Source: Deltaproteobacteria bacterium (GTDB lineage: Bacteria > Myxococcota_A > UBA9160 > UBA4427). Taken from it: a stretch of DNA of 64,000 nucleotides. The DNA is taken from NCBI GenBank assembly GCA_029261835.1, contig JAJDAO010000050.1, positions 310,001 to 374,000 on the forward strand, written 5' to 3'. Below are positions 24,530 to 30,992 of the stretch, piece after piece. A program made the translations under genes and the position numbers. Position 1 is the first letter of the stretch. Each line of letters begins with the position of its first letter. Below the pieces are notes generated by a model. The model ran no database searches. It worked only from the letters and a program-made list of their open reading frames with translations, and had not been told where the DNA came from.

Positions 24530-27019
24530 CTACTGAAGCTGAGTCGTCAGTTGGGCGATGGCCTCCGGGCCGTAGTGGTCCTCGGCCTGTCCGTAGCAAC
24601 ATTGCTGAACAGCGCGGGCGCCAAATCGGGTCTTCTCGAGCGCTGCACCCATTCCCAGATGTACCCGTGAGACCCCGTGAGAGCGTCCCCGCTCGATGGC
24701 GTGGCGCAGGCATTGCCGATAGAGCCCATACTCCCTGACATATCGGTAGTCCAGTCCGATCACGGTCGGGAGATACTGATCAGGCCCACGGAAGCAGGCG
24801 AGCATGCCGGCGATCTCGCCAGCACCCGGTTTTCCGCTACTTGGCTGAAGCGCCAGGATCTCCCAGCTGGGATCCCTGGCCACGTGCTCGAAGAAGTCGT
24901 CGGGTAGGTCGAAAGTGTTGAGCTCGAGGCTTCCCCGCTTGACGTTGTGATAGAGCTCGCGCATGCGTTCGTGCTCAGTCCTGCTGGGCTGGCGGCCCGC
25001 GGTTCCAAGCACCTCCATCACGTATTGATCATTCCACGGAAGCACGGCTCTGCGTTGGTGCCAGCGCGATCTTCTCGTCAGGTTGTTGAGGAAGTCATCG
25101 TCATCCTTCCAGCGGGGTTCCAGAATGAAGCTGTCAGGTGCGGGTTGCTTGATGAAGCCGGCGTCGAGCATCGCCTGATCGCGCGAGGGATCGTCGTCCG
25201 CGAAGTCCCGCAGCAGCACGGTCTTCGCTCCCTCGCGCGAGGCCTCCAGCTCGACGGCCTTCAGCAGCCTGCGCATCAGCACGTCGCGTTGTTCCGGCAC
25301 CAGGCCGGGTGCCAAGTAGAGATGTTCCCCTTCGGTCAAGAGAGATCCCATGCTGAGAACTTGCGTCGTCAGCAGGTAGGGGTCGCTCGCACGCCTCTCT
25401 TCGATCTCTCGGGACGTCGCCGCGGGTGCCATCATGTCGTCCTTCCAAAGGGCTTGCGTGAAGAACGTGGCGAGCAAGCAGTCACCCGATCGATCGAGCA
25501 GACGAAAGTAGCTGAAGCGCCAGCGCTCTTCGGGCTTCTCTCGATTAGCGAAGCAGTGCTCGAGGAAGCGCAGGCCCTGCCAGGTAGATGCGCCGAACTG
25601 ACCGAGACACGCATCCCATTCCGACTGTGGAATCGCGTCGATCGTGTGGTGGTGCTCGAGACGCACCTGTTCCGTTTGGCTCCCAGCACTCCCGACTGCG
25701 AGTCTGTCCCGAATCTGGGAGTCACACTCGAGGCCGGACCTCGTCAGTCGGCCGCACTCCTGGGGCTTGGGCAGCCGCAGTCGATCCCACACCGCCTCGG
25801 GATCCTGGCCCTCCTCTTTGAAGGCCGCGGCGAAATTGCGCTCGATCGCGTCCGCCAGCGACACCAGATCCTCGTGCCGTTGATGGAGCGTCAGCGTGAA
25901 TCGCAATCCGCATCGTCTCATCGGTACGGCTGGGAAGCCAGCGGCGTTGAGGAAGAAGCCCTCGTCGGCCAGCCGCCTGCCGAGGTTCATGGCAACCTTG
26001 CGGTGCCCGACTCCGAGGAAGCGGATCGGGGAGTCGGCACTGGAGATGAGCGGAAGGTCGCGCTCCAGCATCAGTGCGTTGCATTCGGCAATATGAGCGG
26101 CGAGACGCTTCTGCAGGATCTCGACTTCATCGGACAGGTGGATACGAGCCGAGGCAATGGCCGCTCCCAGCATGGGCGGCTGAACTGGGCCGGAGAAGGT
26201 GAGCGGTCCGGCGCAGACTCGGATCCGACGCTTCGTCTCGGCGTCGGGCACGATGATGACACCGCCGGCTGCAGCGAAACTCTTGTTCAGGCTGGTGCTC
26301 ATCACCATTCTCGGGTGAATGGCGTGTTCCGCCAGAGCGTGGCCTCGACCGTGCGGTCCCTTCCAGCTCATCCCGTGAGCATCATCGACATAGAGATGGA
26401 ACTGATCATATCGATCGAGCAGTGCATGAAGCGCAGCCATCGGCGCGTGGTCGCCGAACATGCTGTAGATACCGTCTATCGCATACCAGATCCGCCCGTG
26501 GTCCGATCTGCGCTCACACAGAATCTCTTCGAGTTCGTCCAGGCGACCATGCCGCAGTAGCTCCACCTTCGCGCCGTGCAGCGAGAGTGACTGGGATGCC
26601 ATCTGGACACTGTGATGCACCTGATGATCGAGAACCATCAGGTCTCCGTCCTGTACCAAGATCGGGAGTGCGGACAGGTGCGCCATCGTAGTGCTGGGCG
26701 TGACGATGACCGGCGCTTCGAAGATCCCCTCGAGCAGCTCTTCGAGCAATCCGTAAGGAGGCGCGGAGATGTAGGCACGCGATGACGAGAACTGCGTCCC
26801 GTAGCGGATCGTCGCCTCGATCGCGCTCTGCTTCATGCGGGGATCAAGTTCGAGGCCCAGGTAGCTGCACGAGCCGAAGTGCAGCATGTCCTTGCCGTTG
26901 ACTCGGACCCGATGCCCATCGATGCGACTGTCTTCAGCATCGCAGTGAAGCAGGCCGCGGTTGATGGCATCACTCAAGATAGTGTCGAGAAGGTTCAGAG
27001 TCCGCGCGTATTCACTCAT
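24530..27019 (-). CDS. PLP-dependent alpha-oxoamine synthase fused to FemAB/GNAT-like domain
   Basis: An 829-residue two-domain protein. Residues 1 to about 400 are a fold-type I PLP enzyme of the alpha-oxoamine synthase group (KBL, BioF, serine palmitoyltransferase, CqsA): FGSCSYLGLELDP, VDDAHGMSWKGPHGRG (D212) and STSLNKSF with the PLP lysine K246. Residues about 440-829 look like the peptidoglycan-recognition/FemAB-like GNAT domain, ending in VIGLDYRYVREYGLYRQ and HLGMGAALEKTRFGA. The ATG at 27019 follows AGAGGTGG. The first domain would condense an amino acid with acyl-CoA, and the second may acylate or aminoacylate the product; that sequence is inference. The leader is AT-rich. Confidence 0.82.
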   Translation of the reverse strand: MSEYARTLNLLDTILSDAINRGLLHCDAEDSRIDGHRVRVNGKDMLHFGSCSYLGLELDPRMKQSAIEATIRYGTQFSSSRAYISAPPYGLLEELLEGIFEAPVIVTPSTTMAHLSALPILVQDGDLMVLDHQVHHSVQMASQSLSLHGAKVELLRHGRLDELEEILCERRSDHGRIWYAIDGIYSMFGDHAPMAALHALLDRYDQFHLYVDDAHGMSWKGPHGRGHALAEHAIHPRMVMSTSLNKSFAAAGGVIIVPDAETKRRIRVCAGPLTFSGPVQPPMLGAAIASARIHLSDEVEILQKRLAAHIAECNALMLERDLPLISSADSPIRFLGVGHRKVAMNLGRRLADEGFFLNAAGFPAVPMRRCGLRFTLTLHQRHEDLVSLADAIERNFAAAFKEEGQDPEAVWDRLRLPKPQECGRLTRSGLECDSQIRDRLAVGSAGSQTEQVRLEHHHTIDAIPQSEWDACLGQFGASTWQGLRFLEHCFANREKPEERWRFSYFRLLDRSGDCLLATFFTQALWKDDMMAPAATSREIEERRASDPYLLTTQVLSMGSLLTEGEHLYLAPGLVPEQRDVLMRRLLKAVELEASREGAKTVLLRDFADDDPSRDQAMLDAGFIKQPAPDSFILEPRWKDDDDFLNNLTRRSRWHQRRAVLPWNDQYVMEVLGTAGRQPSRTEHERMRELYHNVKRGSLELNTFDLPDDFFEHVARDPSWEILALQPSSGKPGAGEIAGMLACFRGPDQYLPTVIGLDYRYVREYGLYRQCLRHAIERGRSHGVSRVHLGMGAALEKTRFGARAVQQCCYGQAEDHYGPEAIAQLTTQLQ

Positions 27020-27373
27020 CGTTGCCACCTCTGATCGGCTGAATGATTCGTGATCGGCTCGCCCCCTCCTCGTTGCTGCAGGCGCCATTCTCGGTCTAGT
27101 GATCGGGAGGTGGTGATCGACTCCCCCCGTATCGGAAGATTCCAGTCGCACTGAAGCAGCAGAGGCAAAGACTGCTGTACCTCAGAAGTGACTTCGACCG
27201 ATTCGTGTCTTTCATCACACAGTCTAATCGGAAGGGGGAATCCACAACATTACAGAAAAGTGTCGTCCACTGTGAACCAAGAATGTGATTCACCATGCGT
27301 CGCATCGATATCGGTGTGGCTGCAGCGCCCCAGGGAAACTTCGCTAGTGGTAATTAGTTATGAATAGTCTGGG

Positions 27374-27388
27374 CTAGTGTCCTGCGTC
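27374..27388 (+). repeat. CTAGTGTCCTG repeat, partial copy
   Basis: CTAGTGTCCTGCGTC; the first 11 bases match the 15 bp repeat at 27553 and 11682. It lies in the gene-poor stretch, in the same orientation as the copy 180 bases to its right. Confidence 0.3.
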
Positions 27389-27966
27389 AGAAGACTGGCG
27401 CCGGTACAGATTCCGAACTCTTCAAACAGGGCGCCGATTCTTGATTCTCGATGCTATCAGGCTCGGGAATGTTACAGCCGGAACGGCTCCCGTTGCCGCC
27501 TCGCGTTACTATGCGGGCGGCCATGCTCGTGCAACGCAAGTGTCGAGAACTTCTAGTGTCCTGTCCCCGGGCGGGATGACGTTCCTCGGCGTTCGCATGC
27601 GCCAATCCGTTGGCGATCGCCTGCCCTGTGCTGCCGTCTTGTTGGGAGCGTTCGAGAATATGCCGTGTCATGCGATAGATCGACCGGCAGGTAGACGATG
27701 GCTCGCTCGGACACCGCTCGAGCATCCAGCGCATTCGGTACGAGAATGCCGCAAGGGGCGGTGATGATCGAATCGTAACCGGCCTCGACCGCCGTCACCT
27801 GGATGTCACGCACGACGCCCGCCGCGGTCATCGCGGCGGATTGCCACTCCCCCACTGCGGATTCCCGGCAAACGGGATGCCGATCCGCCTGGTTGGCACT
27901 CGGTGCCCCTTCTGTCTCCGAGGATCCGATCGTGCGGCTCTGTCCTGCCGGCGAATCCGGGATCAC
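27387..27966 (-). pseudogene. Possible remnant of a Glu/Leu/Phe/Val dehydrogenase C terminus
   Basis: Two overlapping minus-strand frames each hold protein-like pieces. One reads GYDSIITAPCG and later RAIVYLPVDL, loosely like the DVFAPCA and GILYAPDF regions of leucine dehydrogenase. The other reads TRHILERSQQDGSTGQAIAN and then AEERHP, which resembles the C-terminal helix and E-x-HP ending of that family. The frame change between them, missing blocks and lack of a start or Shine-Dalgarno argue for decay. The similarity is from memory of the family and is weak. Confidence 0.3.
27553..27567 (+). repeat. 15 bp repeat CTAGTGTCCTGTCCC (copy 2)
   Basis: Exact match to the minus-strand sequence at 11682-11696. 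It sits immediately after the dehydrogenase-like remnant as that remnant is read leftward. Confidence 0.4.
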
Positions 27967-28042
27967 GGAGCCTCTCTGCCTGGTCCAGAACTCGGCCGGC
28001 CGTTCGGCGCTTCGGGCGCGCGAATCCCCATGCGATCGACGC

Positions 28043-29851
28043 TCAGCGGGCCGGCTGCTCCACTCTGAGGCAACGCATGCGGTTGATCGCCGCGGCGATT
28101 TCGAAGCGTCGCGGCCGTGCGAGGTTTCCTGGGTGGCGTTCGTCCTTCTGACTCCGGCGATTCAGATCGAGCCCGTCGAGCCCCTCCTCGTCGAAGAACT
28201 TCTCAACGGCGTCGAGTACCTCCGACAACGTGGGGCCCCGCTCCTGCCCCAGCCCGTCGCTGCCGCGCATGAACCTCTCGCTGGCGAGATGGATCGCCAT
28301 CGCCGCCGCGCGAGTCTGACTGGCGTTCGAGAGCTGCGTTACGTAGCGCAGGTCGACAGTGTTCTCGCCGTAGAGCACGAGCTCCCGACTCTTTACCGAA
28401 ATCTTGACATCGCGCCGTCCGCGCGATGCGATCAAGCTGCTGGCAAGCGGGACGCGGGGCGTCGGAGTCTGGAGCGAGTCACGGGGCTCTGGATCTCGCG
28501 CCTCACAGCTCGTTTGCGCGATGTGGTGCGCTGCTTCGCTCACGTCGTGCGGTTCGAACTCTCGCATCATGATGACAGAGTCGGCTACGTCGAAGTAATC
28601 GCCGCAGCCTCCCATGACGAGCACGGTCGATATGCCGCAGTGCTCGTACAGCTCCCGCACGCGGTCGACGAAGGGCGTGATTGGCTCGTTGTCGCGGTGG
28701 ACGAGCTGCTGCATGCGTGCGTCGCGCAACATGAAGTTGGTGGCGGAGGTGTCTTCATCCAGCAGTAGTCCGGTGGCCCCGACTTCGATCGCTTCCACGA
28801 TGTTGGCCGCCTGGCTCGTGCTCCCACTCGCGTCGTCACTCGAGAAGACTCGTGTGTCGCACTGGCCGCCTCTCATGCGAGCGGGTAGCGCGCCAATGAA
28901 GGGCTGGATGTCGACTCCGGTGACTGCGCGCCCATCCTCAGCACGAATCTTGACCAGCCCGCGTGAGCTCACCACCCACTCGCGCCCGTCTCCCGGGATA
29001 TGTGGATAGACGCAGCATTCGAGTGCGCGCAGCAGCGTCGACTTGCCGTGGTAGCCGCCACCGACGATCAGTGTGATACCCCTGCGAATACCCATGCCCG
29101 TGATCGATGTCCGCGGGCCGCCTGCTCTGCGTATGGGATTGGGTAGATCGATCGTCACGGCATGTGACGCGGGCGATTCGAACGGCAGAGCATCGGTCAG
29201 TGGCATTGGGTGATCGCTAGCTCCACTCTCCCGAGGCAGGATGGCACCATTGCCCACGAAGGCCACCAGGCCGAGTTCGTCAAGCCGGTCTCGGACATAC
29301 TCCTGGTTCTCGATGCACTCGACGAACTCGTGTGCCTCCTCGCTCACGAGGTTCCGCCAGAGCAGTCCGCGGTTCACGACTGCCGGAAGTTGCTCGAGCA
29401 GCAGCTCTTCCGCCGCACGTCCCAACACCCGGCGCCCGCTGGCGGGCAGCCCCAGCTCGATGCGCGCCTCGATCCAGTCCTCCGTGATGCGCACGGCGGT
29501 TCGCTCCAGCACCTCTTGGTCGCCGGCATCGATCGAGATCAGGCCACTCTTCCCGCTGCCGCTGCGCCGGCTGCCGCCCGTGTCGATCGCGCGACGCGCG
29601 GCGCGGGCAAGGAAGTCCGCCAGGGCGGTCCGGCGCACGCGGTTGCTGAGCAGCATCTCCGGTATGCCGGCCGTCCGCATGGGAATGCGTAGGCGCAGCA
29701 AGGAGGGGGCAGCGAATGGGTCACTCTGCACGCGATCGATGTACAGACTGAAGAAGGAGAAGTCGAACCGTCCGCGGATCTCGTGGTAGGCCTTGTACCC
29801 CCGCCCGTCGATGCGGTGAAGAATCTGCGACAGGTCTGCGGCAGATGACAA
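28043..29851 (-). CDS. Predicted ATPase of the ABC class (ABC_ATPase family)
   Basis: A 602-residue soluble ATPase with an ABC-like P-loop and no transporter partner. The N terminus has HRIDGRGYKAYHEIRG and VQSDPFAAPS; the core has TLIVGGGYHGKSTLLRALE (Walker A), YPHIPGDGREWVV, DDASGSTSQAANI (signature-like) and LLLDEDTSATNFMLRD (Walker B), all typical of this conserved family. The start is TTG at 29851: GGAG lies six bases upstream and the family N terminus begins just after. The frame is open further upstream, but that part contains an inverted repeat and is not similar to the family. The cellular function of the family is not established. Confidence 0.88.
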   Translation of the reverse strand: MSSAADLSQILHRIDGRGYKAYHEIRGRFDFSFFSLYIDRVQSDPFAAPSLLRLRIPMRTAGIPEMLLSNRVRRTALADFLARAARRAIDTGGSRRSGSGKSGLISIDAGDQEVLERTAVRITEDWIEARIELGLPASGRRVLGRAAEELLLEQLPAVVNRGLLWRNLVSEEAHEFVECIENQEYVRDRLDELGLVAFVGNGAILPRESGASDHPMPLTDALPFESPASHAVTIDLPNPIRRAGGPRTSITGMGIRRGITLIVGGGYHGKSTLLRALECCVYPHIPGDGREWVVSSRGLVKIRAEDGRAVTGVDIQPFIGALPARMRGGQCDTRVFSSDDASGSTSQAANIVEAIEVGATGLLLDEDTSATNFMLRDARMQQLVHRDNEPITPFVDRVRELYEHCGISTVLVMGGCGDYFDVADSVIMMREFEPHDVSEAAHHIAQTSCEARDPEPRDSLQTPTPRVPLASSLIASRGRRDVKISVKSRELVLYGENTVDLRYVTQLSNASQTRAAAMAIHLASERFMRGSDGLGQERGPTLSEVLDAVEKFFDEEGLDGLDLNRRSQKDERHPGNLARPRRFEIAAAINRMRCLRVEQPAR

Positions 29852-30176
29852 GGGCTGCTCCGTGGCGAATCGGCTCGGGCCCGATGCACTCTCGAGCTCA
29901 GAAGCTATCTCATAAACCCCTCCCGTCGCCTGGCACGCGCCTTCGGCCCGGGGTCTATGAGATAGCTTCTGGCGGTGGTGCGGCGTCCGGCGGTTCTTCG
30001 TGGCGAGAGCCGGGACTCCGAGTTTCCGATCCCGCTCGCTCGGCTCCGGTCCAGGCGGTGTTTTCCACATCTGCCGATTCTTCCGCTCCTACGCGCACGC
30101 CAGCAGCTGGATTCGGCTGCCTGCGAGATGTCAAGTGCAGGGGACCCGAGGCCGAAAAGAGCTGAGACGCGGGGGG
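29852..30176. other. Divergent intergenic region carrying the 21 bp inverted repeat (325 bp)
   Basis: Lies between the ABC-class ATPase (leftward) and the seven-TM protein (rightward). Apart from the inverted repeat at 29900-29970 I see no gene. Both promoters should be here, but no clear -35/-10 pair stands out. Confidence 0.5.
29900..29970. repeat. Near-perfect 21 bp inverted repeat with 29 bp spacer
   Basis: Left arm 29900-29920 begins AGAAGCTATCTCATAAACCC; the right arm 29950-29970 is its reverse complement except for one base (20 of 21 match). The spacer is 29921-29949. It lies about 50 bases upstream of the ATPase TTG start. It could be a hairpin attenuator, a bidirectional terminator or a miniature inverted-repeat element; there is no T-run and no obvious target duplication. 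Confidence 0.75.
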
Positions 30177-30974
30177 ATGATGGTCGAAATTGCCGGAGCG
30201 CTCTACCTGTTTGCCACGGCGTCGTTCGCGGTGATTTCAATCGTCGTGGGGATGCGGCTCGTGTCTCTCTCCCGCCGCACCGGACAGTGGCCCGAGCGGC
30301 TGCTGGGCATCGGCGTGATGTCGACCGCCGGCTTTGGGTACGGCGTGATGATGGTGGGTGTCCTGGGAAACCGCGCCCTGCTGGCCAAGGGCGAGAGTTC
30401 GCTCTTCTTCCTGGGCGTGACGCTCGCGGGCTGGCTCTTCCACAACGTCGGTGTCCTCTTCATGCTTCGATTCGTGGTGAGCGTCTTTCGCCCCGGCGTC
30501 GTGTGGGCTCGCGCGCTCGAGGTCATGATGGCCACGGTTCTGTGGGGTGGCTGGCTGGTCTATATGCTGACGGGCGGTCTTGGGAGCCTTGCTCCGACGG
30601 CTGGCTATTGGGTGGCCTTCTCCGCGATTGGCACCTATCCACTCTGGATCGCCGCGGAATCCTTCGCCTACTACCACACGATGCGACGGCGCGCTGCGAT
30701 CGGCCTGGCTGATCCGTTGGTGTGCAATCGCTTCCTGCTGTGGGGTCTGGCCGCCCTGTGCACGGCGGCGTCCATTTGGCTGGTGAATGTTCCGTTCTGG
30801 AGCGGTGTTGATCTGCATTCGGTCGAGGGCGAGGCCGTCACCGCCGCCTCGATGCTGGGCACCGCTGCCTTCGGAATCGGGACGGTGCTGATGTACTGGC
30901 TGACGTTCTTCCCGCCGGCGTCATATCGCGCGCGTTTCGCGAGGCTTGACAAGTCCGACGAGACAATCGGCTGA
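30177..30974 (+). CDS. Seven-TM membrane protein of unknown function
   Basis: A 265-residue inner-membrane protein with about seven hydrophobic helices (for example LYLFATASFAVISIVVGM, FLGVTLAGWLFHNVGVLFML and LLWGLAALCTAASIWLV). Conserved-looking polar residues within helices (HNV, YPLW, YYHTM) resemble the layout of 7TM sensor modules, but there is no attached signalling domain. The start is ATG at 30177 or 30180 behind a G-run. The frame is open upstream without membrane character. I do not recognise a named family. Confidence 0.7.
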   Translation: MMVEIAGALYLFATASFAVISIVVGMRLVSLSRRTGQWPERLLGIGVMSTAGFGYGVMMVGVLGNRALLAKGESSLFFLGVTLAGWLFHNVGVLFMLRFVVSVFRPGVVWARALEVMMATVLWGGWLVYMLTGGLGSLAPTAGYWVAFSAIGTYPLWIAAESFAYYHTMRRRAAIGLADPLVCNRFLLWGLAALCTAASIWLVNVPFWSGVDLHSVEGEAVTAASMLGTAAFGIGTVLMYWLTFFPPASYRARFARLDKSDETIG

Positions 30975-30992
30975 AGCGTCACGCCGGTGGCG

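Larger units (their letters stand above)
27020..28042. other. Gene-poor, partly AT-rich stretch with repeats and a decayed gene
   Basis: About 1 kb with no intact gene I can support. The part at roughly 27180-27370 is visibly richer in A and T than its surroundings and is the leader of the fusion gene read leftward. Two copies of a CTAGTGTCCTG repeat lie at 27374 and 27553. The rest holds minus-strand fragments that resemble the end of an amino-acid dehydrogenase (see the pseudogene entry). It looks like a decayed or transferred segment. Confidence 0.5.

Noticed and set aside
24947..26560. 537-codon plus-strand frame opposite the fusion gene
   Set aside because: Antisense shadow of the PLP/GNAT fusion, which has catalytic residues and a ribosome site.
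27508..27520. 13-mer TTACTATGCGGGC shared with 55561
   Set aside because: Matches of this length are expected by chance many times in a 64 kb window; no promoter context was found at either site.
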